Below are positions 48,601 to 60,074 of a DNA stretch of 64,000 bases, one piece after another. The translations under genes and the position numbers were made by a program. Each line of letters begins with the position of its first letter. Position 1 is the stretch's first letter. Origin of the DNA: Larimichthys crocea. Its lineage: Eukaryota > Chordata > Actinopteri > Sciaenidae. The DNA lies in the NCBI RefSeq assembly GCF_000972845.2, contig NC_040018.1, positions 9,769,157-9,833,156 on the forward strand. The letters run 5' to 3'. The notes under the pieces were generated by a model. The model worked only from the letters and a program-made list of their open reading frames with translations, was not told where the DNA came from and made no database searches.

Positions 48601-49305
48601 ATATTAACAACACAATATCAGTATTTCACTTCATGAATATCATAGTTATCGTAATAGCAGTATATCACGACACGCTACTATGAGTCATCCTCTGACCATA
48701 TGCTGTATTTCCATTTTAAGACACAGCAACACACATACATGAACATCACAAAGATTTAGATGGATAGAAAAATATAAAAAACTAAGTTGAGGTAGATTCA
48801 CATAACCAACCTAAAGTATTATACTTATTATTTTCTCTGCCAATATTTGCCTATTGCAGACGTATTGGTGTATATGTCATTCAATATGACAGACATGGAT
48901 GAAGAGGATGGTATATAATACAGTGAGAAATGCTTGTGGTAATATATTGATGTCACTAGCAGAGTAAACTGTGATTTATAATACAGCACAGAGTAAGAGA
49001 GTAGAGGCAGCTCAGCTTCTCAGCTTGACTGACAATGTTAAATTAAAAAATCTTTAACTTATATATTCTTCAATAAAGCTTTTTATATACAAGAGCAGCC
49101 CTGTGAGTCATATCAGTTCACAACCCAGATGGAAAAGTACTCAGTTTAATAAGCGACATATTGGTACTCTGTGAATCTGTTTCCCCTTCAAAATCAGTAT
49201 CAATCAGGCTTAAGTCCAAATGAGTTCATGTATACAATGTTTTTAATATAAAGATACTTTAATAATTCACATCAGTGCATGACGAACTCATTGAGAATAC
49301 AGTAC
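45697..49305 (-). other. gpc6: gpc6 intron between exons 5 and 6
   Basis: This is a 3.6-kb GT-AG intron (gtactg donor, tttttag acceptor). It contains a decayed LINE 3' end on the plus strand (about 46440-46985), a gene-free stretch at 47270-47680 that looks unusually complex for intron DNA, and an AT-rich segment at 48330-48675 with repeated 'atatcac/gtgatat' words that may be an old hAT-type element. Confidence 0.85.
46440..46985 (+). mobile_element. LINE reverse-transcriptase ORF2 3' end, decayed (L2/CR1/Rex-like)
   Basis: Plus-strand reading gives RNIGVIFDQNLSLEEHVNSM, then YHLRNIS, QNAAAR, LHWLLVAYTIDYKIVLVTYK and near the end DRAFAVRL. These are the ordered blocks of the C-terminal domain downstream of the reverse transcriptase in jockey-superfamily LINEs of fish. 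Stops follow VPHNQLAGLL and TYKAL, and frames shift. The segment ends in 'ttattattgtaattattata' and 'aagcactttgtaactgc', a typical LINE tail. It is 5'-truncated, as most LINE insertions are. Confidence 0.75.
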
Positions 49306-49436
49306 CTTGGCTGACACTTGCATGCTGTTGTCTTGCATGGTCATGATGGCCTCAGAGATCTTGATGTCTACTGGCTCTATAACTGCTTCTATGTTGAAGG
49401 GTCCCTCCAGCCTGTCTGCCACCAGTAACATAGCAT
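49306..49436 (-). CDS. gpc6: glypican-6 (gpc6), internal coding exon equivalent to human exon 5
   Basis: Glypican-6 is a GPI-anchored heparan sulfate proteoglycan of the cell surface that modulates Wnt, Hedgehog and growth-factor signalling. On the minus strand the exon follows an acceptor (ctgacag) and ends at a gtactg donor. It is 131 nt: two bases finishing an Asp codon begun in the upstream exon, then 43 codons. The peptide runs [16 protein letters not shown] through [20 protein letters not shown] to SAK, nearly identical to the helical end of the glypican ectodomain just before the last conserved cysteine cluster. The spacer after it is a 3.6-kb intron. The wording is shared by GPC4 and GPC6, so paralogue identity rests on later exons. 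An ATG at 49519 upstream in the same frame lies in the intron and is not a start. Confidence 0.95.
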
Positions 49437-52400
49437 CTGTCAGAACACAGAGGACACATGTCAGCACAGAGATATTAAACACACACACACACACATGACT
49501 GCTTTCTGTTTGTGCACACACGTCAATATGTCCACATCATCTTTGAGGATTAACAATGCTCAATGCAAAACCCTCAGGGTGCTCTGCTCGCTCTGTCATG
49601 TGTCTATGACACGGGTCCAACTAAGAGCACAAAGACCGGTGGCTTCTCCAAATGTGACAGCCAATAATTACAAACACAAAAGGAAACCTGCCAGCACCTT
49701 CATCTAAACAGACAAACACAGAGATAGGGAGACAGAGGACGTGCCGCATCAAATAGAAATTAAATTCAAATGTGTGCAGCGTACAAATAGCTTATACATA
49801 AAACAAATCATTGATATGCATACATGCTAATCACTCGAGTTAGACAGAGAATGACAAGACATCTGATTTATTCATCTATTCACATTAGAATTTCTAAATG
49901 GTGAAAATATATCAATAAATTCATGAACTCATGTCTATGAATCGGGCTTAATTACATCTCAGACAATCAGTACTATGACCTAATTCTTTTTGTCAAAGAT
50001 GATTTTCATGAGACACTAAAAGCATGAAAAACGTAGCTTAAATAGCTTCAAAACATCTGATAGGACGGGATAAGATCTGGGATATGTAATTTCATATTTG
50101 CTGTTTTCTTCCTTATATGCCAAACGTATAAACATCTCATGACATCTTTAGAAAACACCAGACTTCTTGTCTGTAGCAAATAAAGAGGCAGAATTACCAA
50201 AAAATAGAAAGAAAGAAAGACAACACAAAAATAAATAAATAAAAACGGGAACAATGACCTTATTACTCTGGATGAGTTTTGGCATAAATCAATACCTAAA
50301 ACAGATTACCCATCAAACTGCCACTTCTCATTTTCATTAAAGCAATGTGATATTAATATGTTCATACAGTGGAATGGTACTATTGATCATGTTAGACCGG
50401 GAGATGTCAGCAGGAAAAATAATGTGTTTGATATTTTTATTAGACTCCATCTTGTCTCTCACAAAAGTAATTAAAAGCCCACCAGGTCTTGTTTGAGGGG
50501 TTAGCGCCAGTTAAGCGGTGAGGGCAGAGAACAGTGATATCAAGGGGACTTCCATCTCTGTGAACTGACATTTTTGCAGAGATGTGGACCAATCATGAAA
50601 AGCCTATTTAACCCAATGTGAGCTGCTCCCTGCAAAAGGGCAGCAGAAACACAGAGTCTTTAGCAGGAACAGAACAGCAGTGCAAATCATTAGATCATAA
50701 ATGACCAGAGCTAGAACTCTGATGCACAGTGACCACTGGCTTTTAGTGCAGCTCTATAGGAGCCTGGTGACTATACCCTGCTGTGACACCGGCAACAAGG
50801 ATGACTTCCATCATTCTGCTGGCTTAAGTGACGGCTCAAACCATTAGCAAAGTGACCCCATGTTATATAATCCAGTCATGTTATTTAGTTAAAAGGACAC
50901 ATCATCAGACTCACTGATGAAGCACTACTACAGAATATATATATTTTTTTAATGCTAACATGTTATTATAATCCTGTTTGTTTTGATAATTGAATATAAA
51001 ATGTCAAAAACTTGCTGATACAGTTTGTTGGATTCAGACTCGACAGTCTGATTGTTCTTGTTGATTAATACAGATGAAGATGCACGAATCAGATTAATAG
51101 TAATTCAAATTTATCAAAGTTGTATTGAAGTAAGAGTATTAAACCATTATTAACTGTTCCCAGCCTGTCTGTGGCCCGCAGGACCAGTCAACTTGTTCCT
51201 ATTGTAAATGTAAATTTTTAAAAACACAAATTCAGTGTATTATTTCATTTAGAAAAAGACAAATATATTAAAACAGATGGCCACTGTCGTTTTTAGCAAA
51301 TGATAGTCAGACAGGAACAAATAATGCTATTGTTGGGGACTATTTTCACTCGGCAGGTTTGATGCACTACAGTATTTACAGTGTGTAGGATCCTTTCAAA
51401 GAAAACTACGGTGGTTCATCATGATGAAGAAACACATCAGCCAACAATTGAAGTCTATGGTGCAGAGGCTGCACACACTGTACTTGTTAACAGAATCCAT
51501 TCATTGTTGGTTTTGGTCTTTTCATACAATTTGTTGAGAATAAGAAAATAAATATCACCAGCTCATCTGTTGCTGTCTTATCTCTGTTGGTGTTTCACTA
51601 TCTCAGCACAGTTCAAAATTTAGTCTTAAAACATCGCCAGAGCCCTGCTGAGAGCACTTCAATAAAATCAGGGCAAGTAGTCCTCATTCATAAAACAGGT
51701 CATTTGTCAGTTTTTTATAACAGCATGAGTGTTTTCTGATCTGCCACCCTGCGGTTCAGGTATGATTGTGTTTAGGCCACTGAAAGTACTTGGTTATGGT
51801 TAGACCTATTGCTACTGTAGTTAAAGGAAAACCATAAAACCATACTGACTGGCTGTTGGTGGTGAGACCCTGAGCACGAACCCCTAAAGCGTATATCATA
51901 AAAATGCACATATGATATCAGCGTGGAGCTTCTCATTCAGCATCCACATAAATCTGTGCGAAAATAAACTTCCATAACTATAGAAAACCTTGTTCACCTT
52001 GTACCTTGGACCAGTGTTTACTGCAAACCACCTCAGAAAATATTGGGCTCTCCTGCATTATGACAGACATTAAAAAAACAGCAGTGTAAGCTGACCCTGT
52101 TCAGCTCCGGAAAGTTCAATGGAGGAGGCAGGTTTACTCTTAATGAGATTGTTTATTGTTGACTGTTCCTGAACGGAACCGGTTCAAGAAGCAGAGGTTA
52201 TTTGGTGGAAAAAGGATACTCCTGATCCGCACTTCTCTTCCTAAAATTTCCCATTTGGAGCCAAGATTGCCGTGTTTTTGAACCACTCATTTTACCTTTG
52301 CTTAATACCTTGGCGTCAGTTGATAATTACTCCCGGATGTTTGTGCACTATGTGCAGGAACATGACTACATAGCAGGCTGATATTGAAACAAAATTTTGA

Positions 52401-53425
52401 AACCAATTCAAAACTTATATTCCAGCACTATCGTTATTTTTCATTCAAAATGTTGTTGTTATTTAGATTAATTGATTTCATTTTTAGAAAAAAACTTTTA
52501 GAAAAGTGCCACTACAGGGAGGTTGTGTACCAAAGACCAAATTAAGACTAAATCACATAGTTAGAAAGCTGTTGTTGATTGGGTTTAAGTATCAAAGCTG
52601 CACCTTTTGTTCTGCAGTGACTTTTGTACAGAACAACAACACATTGTGTGTTACAGCCTGATGTGGAAACTTTAATTTATTCAGTAAGAAAAGCTTAGGA
52701 GCCTTGTAAAATTGACAAATGAGATCATTGGAGTAAGTCAGGTATGGCTCTCACAATTACAGTGTAACGGGCTGGCACTGAGGAAAGCCAGTACCATTCA
52801 AGACTGTCCTAACCGACCTGTGCAGAATGAGTTTGGGCTCCTGCCCTCAGGCCAGCATTTCAGAGAGCCTGTCATGAGACCTGAGGAACATAAAGTCTGC
52901 CTGCTCTCAGTGACTATTGACAGCGCAGGATATTAAGCCCATGCACTTGACTGAGGGGAGTGATTTAGAGGACAGGTGACTACAGAGGACAGAGCACTAG
53001 CCTTTTAAAGAGGGCTGAATTAAAAGCATAAAGATTAATACTCAAACCTTGTATTGCCAATTAACATTGAATTAAGTTGTAATAACATCCAGGGGCCCTG
53101 TCTGGCAGAAATGTGCAACCATTAACTGCAACCCAGCCTCACTGAAAAAGAGGTTTAGACAGCACATTTAACTACTCAGTATATCTGTAGTGTTTAAGTG
53201 ATTACAAAGCAAACACAAACACGTCCACCAACAAAACTGGACAAGGGTTTTTGTTTTTCATCTGCTGACAGGATATTAGAAGAAAGTTAACCAGACATCT
53301 GGCTAAAATCGGATTCATTGATGAGAGTTTGGTGATCGTTTGAATCTGGATTAAAAGGCTGACTGTCACAGACGGCTGACTTAAGGCAGGCTCAATAATG
53401 CCTGGGTGCTCAAACAAGCCATCTT

Positions 53426-53734
53426 GCGGCTGTGGCTCATAGGCAGAACGGGTCGTCCACTAATCAGTTGATCGGCGGTTCGATCCCCGGCTCCTGCGGT
53501 CTGCATGTCGAAGTGTCCTTGGGCAAGACACTGAACCCCAAATTGCTCCTGAAGGCTGTGCCATCGGTGTGTGAATGCTTAGATCCGCAAACTGATGGCA
53601 AACTGATGGCTTGCATGGCAGCCAATGCCATCAGTGTATGAATGTGTGTGAATGAGATATGTAGTGTAGAGCGCTTTGAGTGGTCAGAAGACTAGAAAGG
53701 CGCTATATAAGTACAGTCCATTTACCATTTACCA
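53426..53734 (+). repeat. tRNA-derived SINE
   Basis: The head carries an A-box-like tgtggctcataggcagaacgg (split: tgtggctcatagg, cagaacgg) at 53431-53451 and a B-box ggttcgatccccg at 53477-53489, the internal RNA polymerase III promoter of tRNA-derived SINEs. The body (aagtgtccttgggcaagaca, gagcgctttgagtggtcag) and the tail tttaccatttacc are those of a common fish SINE. An 11-bp unit, caaactgatgg, is tandemly doubled at 53588-53609. Confidence 0.8.
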
Positions 53735-53744
53735 TCTGTAATGG

Positions 53745-54010
53745 CACCTATACCTATACCTGTCAATCAAAATCACACTGTTAATTCTGCAAAACTTTAA
53801 GCCTTAATATAATTTGAACAGGTGAATTTAAAAAAATGAATCAGTGTGTACAGTTGTCATGAACAGGGAAATTAGCTATAGAGACCAAAACTGTTTTTTG
53901 TACCAGGCTGTAAACATGTTTATTTGTGCTGTGAAGTTGGACATTTTATCATGGGGACTTATGGGTAACTGCCGTTTTTGGCACTTCAGTATAGGCTTCA
54001 CTTTACAGGT
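53745..54010 (+). repeat. dispersed teleost repeat A, copy 3
   Basis: Plus-strand copy sharing with copy 2 the words 'aagccttaatataatttgaa', 'accaaaactgttttttgtac', 'gctgtgaagttggacatttt' and 'ggcacttcagtataggcttc'. It lacks most of the upstream part seen in copies 1 and 2. It starts about 10 bases after the SINE at 53426-53734. Confidence 0.75.
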
Positions 54011-56562
54011 TGCTGTTTGGCATGTATACAAGTGTTAACATACCATTAACATGTTATTTTCCGTTACCAGTAATGAAGTGTATCCATCATCAAAGAGCAA
54101 AGAGCACTAGTCACCAACTTTCTACTATTTTCAGTACTTACTGTAGAGTCCTTGTTAAAATATATCCACTCTTATTTCTGTTTTTTTTTTTTAATGATTT
54201 GCTTTGGTACACTATTATTGTCACAGTTTGTAGTGATTTAGTTTAATTTCATATTTTTTACCTTGGTGAAAACTGATTTGTTTTGCATTTGCAATGACTC
54301 ATTGCAATATACTTCTGGGTTCAGCTGTTTCTTTTTATCTCACAGTCTGGTCCTGATCTGATGCTGTGTGTAAATGGCATTTTTTAAATACACCTTTTTC
54401 CATTTGCACACTCTGATAGGCTTAATTAGTAAATCCAAAGGCTGACAGGGTCAAATAATAAGCAGCATTTATGAGAAGCAAGCTGCTATTTGTGATTGCC
54501 ATAGCAAGATTTTTCTTGAAGCCAGATAAGTCAGAGAGAGATGATTAACTCGATTCATAACCCTGGTGCAACAGTAACTCTGACTGACTAAGAAGAACTG
54601 GAGAGAAGTTTGATGAAATTTTAAACTTGCTTAAAAAGGCTGTTTTAGAAGAAAAATTTAACTTTTCAAATTATCTACCAACACACAATTAGCTCACCCT
54701 GAAGTCATATAAAATATATCAGTAAAGACTTTTACCAAAGTTAAAGCACTGATGAACTATAAATTGCAATTATGGGTCACCTTAGGGTGCATTAATGAAG
54801 AGATAAAAAGGTACTTTTCATGGCTACAACTGAAACATCACTCTAGTTTTGATGGGGAAAGTATATAATTATGTTGTTAGCGATAAGCCAAAGACTTGCA
54901 TGTATCATCTGGGAGGTAAAACATGGTTTCTTGCATATCATTGCCACATTAAGCACCAGAAATGAAATAAATGAACGTTAACACATCAATATCACCTCAT
55001 CTGGTAAACTATCAATAGCAAGGCTGTCCTACATGTTTCCACAGAGCACATTGGCCTAATCAAAGCTATTTTAGATTGAAATCAGCATAATCCAGGCTAA
55101 TGGCACACTGACGTGTGTGCATCAGTCTGACTTGGTTCAGAGAGATCACACAGCTTGTTGTCTATCCTTGGCTCAAAACTCAGAATATTATTTTTCCTTG
55201 TTATTAATCCTTGAATGACTTCTCCCTGAACCTGTCACAAATTCTGCCTTGCTCAACCACACAACCTGACATGATTACAGTGCAGTATTAAAAATATTTG
55301 AGCATATATATATGTTCACATGTCAGGTCAAGCCAGCCCTGTGCTTTTACAGTGCACTGAGTGAATTAGAGCCACAGATAGACTCCACTCTCTCCTGTCT
55401 GCACCTTTGAAGAGCACTCCTGTTTGTTTACTCTGGAGTCTCAAATTGGGCGGGATGCTTGGTTAAATTTCCATCAGGATCTGGCTTGAGGTCACTGCAC
55501 GGGACCAACACAGAGTCCTGTGAAGTCTTCAGCTGCCTATGTTTAGCAGAGGACTGCTCTAACGCTGCCGCAGAGACAGCCTCAGTGGGATTCAGTGAGA
55601 GTAGAGGAGAAACTGGCAGCACTTCTGTTACTCATTCCATAAAAGACTCAAAGACCTAAATGATATCCTCAGCTGAGTTCTGACAACCTATTTTTCATAT
55701 AGCTTAATGAATATTTGATGGATTGTGAGTATGAGTCAGCCATATGAATTGCTGTGGGGGAGGGTTACTTCTACATGCTTAAATAACTCCTGAAATTATG
55801 TCATATAGAGGAGCACTTTTTAAAAACGATGGGCTGTTGATGAAAAGCATCTTAAAGATTAATCTGTCCTAACCATAAATCATTAAGATTGCAAAGAAAA
55901 ACACATTATAGTGCACAGGCTATGCTCAGTGTTGCACAATGTCTGGCTTGTAACTCATCGTATCTACTCTACATAAAGTCATCACCGTGTAGTCAGGGTC
56001 TTATTCTTAGCACTTGTCTTGGACCCTTTTTGTTAGTTATTTATTTGCAATTGCCTCCACACTTATGTAGGACAAACTACACACACGTTTAAAAAAGTCT
56101 ATTTATGGAATCTGTTTCAGGATCCCCCCCAAAACAGTGGCTTATTTTGTCTGTATTCATGTCGAGTAATTCTAACTTATTTGATGGTTGCGTCAAAGAG
56201 CTGCAGAAGAGAACAGAATCGGGTTTTCATTTTGGGTATGTAATTTTCAGGCTTGCAGACAATAAAAGTGGTGCTTCTTTAAATTAAAATAGTGAGTATT
56301 CTGTAGCAGTAGTGTGGCACTAGCAGTAGTTTGAACTCAGGGGAAACATTTCTGTCTGTCACCCAAGTGCATTTTCGATTTATCAACAAACATTTCAATA
56401 GATTTTTAGAAATATGTGATTTACATAAAAAAAAATCCCCAGTGGTTGATTTCAAAATACCTTTGAATACAGGATTCCTGAACGTGAACACACACAGAGA
56501 TCGGCAGGTCAAAAGTATTTATGTTTATATTTTCACCTTTCTTTGTTGTAGATTTTCCATAT

Positions 56563-56584
56563 ATATGAATATATATATATATAA
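56563..56584. repeat. AT-rich dinucleotide tract
   Basis: Imperfect (AT)n run in the intron upstream of exon 5. Confidence 0.7.
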
Positions 56585-58978
56585 ATGTGTTTTTGTTTAC
56601 CCATTTATCAGGTATTGATCTGGACTGATATCTATTTGTTTTGGCCATCTATCATCCCTGTATCCATTGACTGACACAGTGGGTTGTATTGGCATGGTTG
56701 TTTACTGCTGGCTCCATGGTGCCAATTTTTTTTTTCTTTGTTTCAGTCTGCTGCTTGCTTATTTTCTAATGGAAACTCTCCTTTTTTCTCACCTGGAGGG
56801 ATTTGGAGGCACTCCAACAAACTACCTGCACATTCCCTCTGGGAACACAGCAGTCATTCATGTGTGAACCTGTGACAAATCAACAACTTTTATGTGAATA
56901 TTCTGAGAAAAAAACTAAATAAAGGGTATTCTTAATTATCTGTGGTATTCTTAAACCCTTCATTTTTCATTTTATAACTGTTTTAATAATGTTGACTGGT
57001 ATTTCTGATCTCATCGGTAGATAAAATTGGCTTCTTTTGCTTTTGGTCACTGCATAGTCAATACAATTTGTTGTGGTGAGTGGTGCTGGAGTGTTCAATA
57101 AATACACCCAGTAAGGTCAATTTCTGTCACAGACTAGCAGATCTATCCTGAACAGGTACCTATAAAATCAGTTATAATATATGTGCTCTCTGGTTTCTTG
57201 CCCACGGCAGAGAAACAACATAGTTTAAAATACTGACAAGGATAAAATGTGAGTCTTTCGCTTCATTTATAATTTTACTGATGAGTACTGATCAAGGCGC
57301 ATTGCTGATATGATTTTCTAAATACATTTCTGAAGGACAAATCTGAGATTTACCTCAGTTGATCTAATGGGCATAAAAACCTTGCAAGTGGGAGTTAATA
57401 ATGATTTGTGCTCACGTTCATTTGCTAGGATGGCTCTCAGATTTCAGTGGTGGAAAATCTTTTATTTCACACCACATATGCCAGACTGGACCAAGTGGAA
57501 TAAAAAGAAAAAAGAAAAAAACCTTGCTGGGCTCTGCATGACTGCTCTGACTGGGAGGGACCAGAGTGTCAGGTCCTAGTCAGGTCAGGTGCAAATTCAG
57601 AGTACAGAAATGGACCACTCAGGCTGAGAAGGATGTGTTCAAATTCATCTTGTGTGACCTCCTCTTTAGGATTTAAAAGACTATCACTGTCCCTGTTATC
57701 TAAACTGGTGGCTTCAATGTCACATATGGTCTGTTATTCTCTTCAATGACAAAGAGGATGGAGAAAATATGTAAAACACTGACAAAGGTCAAAGAGATTA
57801 ATAGTTTTCAAAGTGAATTAAAGCAGTGCTTCTCTTTGAAGATATAAAATAGATTCTAAGATCAGTCAATTTGTGAACTTGCCTTGGCTATATGTTTCCG
57901 ATGGGCATCAGTAACAGTTTGTTATTGCAGCAGTTGCCTTTACGATGTTGATGTGAATTAATTGGGGGGATAATTCTGTTGTATCGGAAATGATGAACAT
58001 AATGCAGAGAATTGCCACCCAGTGCCCACAAATACAAGATTGCCCATTGATGAGTTTCAGTGATGAAAATGGAAAGAATGACTCCATAACACCATCTGCC
58101 AGTTCACACTGGAGAAAATGTCTGCATACAAACACTATGCATCCAACAATAGCACTTGGTGACACCCTGCATACATTTCCAGTGACAGCCGATGGATTTC
58201 TCCACATGCTGGGAAGTGTTTTCTAAAAACACTATATGATTTAAATCAGTTTTCCCAACATCCTACAAGTCTGTGCATTGAAGACAACAAACTTCGAATG
58301 AAAATGTAGTGGGGGAGTTTCCTCGTGTTTTGCTTGTAATATTGGCAGCACAACAAATGATAAAAATAATGTTTACAGAATAATTTTTAATCTTATTAAG
58401 CACCAAATTCCCTTTTTTCTGTGTGCAAACTACACCACTGTTCTGGGAAGCACAATGAACATGGCCAGAGTAGTTTATTCTGAAATAACAGAAACAACTC
58501 TGCATCTTTGATTTGGACAGTAGCTCCATGTCAGGGAGACATCACGGCATCACTGAGTATGCTCAGGGACACTTGTCCCTTGTTCCTTGTTTACATACTT
58601 TACTAGTTTGACAAGCTCGAAAGGAACACACTGGAACTAGACTGCTTTTGTTCAGTGACGGAATATGTCATCTAAATACAACAATATGGCTATTTGCAGT
58701 GATGTCTGTTGCTGCTATCATGTTTTTTTCTCTTTTGTCTTGTCTATCACAGCATGTCTATGCTGTATATACATCAATCAGCCATAATATTATGACTACC
58801 TGCTTAGTAGATCCCCCTTTTGTCACCATGACAGCCTTCACTCATCAAGGCATGGACTCCACTAGACCTTTGAAGGTGTGCTGTGGTATGTGGCACCAAG
58901 CAATAGATTCTTTAAGTCCTATCAGTTGGTGGGGCCTGCATGGATTGGATTTATTTGTCCAGCACAAGCCACAGATGC

Positions 58979-59182
58979 TTAATTGGATTGAGATTGGAGA
59001 TTTTGAGGCCAAGTCAACACCTTGGAATCGTGTTCCTCAAACCATTCCTGAACTATTTTTGGTTTGTGGTAGGACTGAAAGAAGTCACAGCCATTACAAA
59101 ATACTATTTCCATGAACGGTGCCAAGAAGTAACATCTGCATGAATGGCATGAACAAAGGTTTCCCAGCAGAACATTGCCCAA
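58979..59182 (-). pseudogene. Tc1 transposase C-terminal remnant
   Basis: The minus-strand frame has GNVLLGN and a short readable PKIVQEWFEEHDSKVLTWP. In intact Tc1 transposases of this fish family the latter lies between the second catalytic Asp and the final acidic residue. A deletion between GCDFF and the KIVQ segment removes the expected QQDNAPCH-type second catalytic motif. Not functional. A 155-codon plus-strand frame over the same DNA (58648-59115) is its shadow. Confidence 0.75.
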
Positions 59183-59556
59183 AGCATCACACTGCCTCCG
59201 CTAGCTTTCTACCTTCTTCCCATAGTGCATCCATGTGTAAGTTATGTATACACAACTGGTTATCAATTTGATGTAAAAGGAAACCTAATTCATCAGACCA
59301 GGCTACCTTTTTCCAATTTCTCTGTGGTCAAATATCTGATTCTCACGTGCCCCTTCTTTGGGCAGTAGGGTTATGCAGTACCATACGCAACAAACTGCAA
59401 TGCACTGTGTGTTCTGACACCTTTCTATCAAAACCAGCATTAACCTTTTCAGCAATGTGAGCTACAGTAGCCTATCTGTTGGAATGGACCACACAAGCCA
59501 GCCTTTGGTCCCCACATGCATCAGTGAGCCTTGGTGACCCATAACCCTGTCGCTGG

Positions 59557-60074
59557 CAGTGATGCCGGTAAAGCGTTACTAAGTAACTAAATTACTCTTA
59601 TATGACGAAAACTATATTACTATTTCCAAACTAGTAATCAGATTAAAGTTACTTATCCAAGTCACTGTGCGTTACTATTTTTGTCAGTTTCCTTAGAAAA
59701 AATATATAAGCAACCAGCGACACAAACGTAAACAACAATGGAGGGAGGAGAGAGATGCAAGTTTTCTAGCTGGAAAGAGTATTTGTGTCAGTTAAAGATG
59801 ACAATATTAAGGTTCGTTGTACACTCTGTGCTGGCGACAAAGTGTTATGTAGCTTCAAAAACACTGTCAAATTTGAAGAAACATTTGGAGTCACAGCACG
59901 GCACAGTCAAACTTACAGAGAAAAGTCAGGTGGTGCGAAGAAGAGAGCTGCGACTAATGCAGGAGGTCCCTCAACACCCAAACAACAAAAGCTGGACTTT
60001 GGTGCAAAACCAGCAAGTGGGGGAGAGTTGAAGAAACTGGTCGGGCAGTATGTTGTAAAGGAAATGCTGCCCTT
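59557..60074 (+). mobile_element. half of a hAT element with BED zinc finger, inside the Tc1 element
   Basis: The left edge, cagtgatgccggtaaagcgtt, split as cagtgatgccgg and taaagcgttac, and the following alternating 'gttact/agtaac' words are those of a fish hAT terminal region. After 160 bases an ATG (59738) opens a plus-strand coding part. The right end stops in mid-gene at 60074, where Tc1 sequence resumes, so the rest of the hAT transposase and its right terminus are missing. Confidence 0.75.
59738..60073 (+). pseudogene. hAT transposase BED-type zinc finger, frameshifted
   Basis: Two plus-strand frames share one BED zinc finger. One frame gives KVRCTLCAGDKVLCSFKN, the first CxxC half; the other gives SNLKKHLESQHGTVKLTEK, the second HxxxxH half. 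A frameshift therefore lies near 59870. A return to the first frame gives PSTPKQQKLDFGAKPASGG and a linker-like ELKKLVGQYVVKEMLPL, where hAT transposases begin their core. DNA-binding to transposon ends is the known role of such fingers. The copy is not functional. Confidence 0.75.

Noticed and set aside
48330..48675. AT-rich stretch with repeated 'atatcac' and 'gtgatat' words, possibly an old hAT element
   Set aside because: No paired inverted ends or target duplication could be defined.
58648..59115. 155-codon plus-strand open frame, the longest in the window
   Set aside because: It lies antisense to the Tc1 transposase remnant and is a shadow of it.
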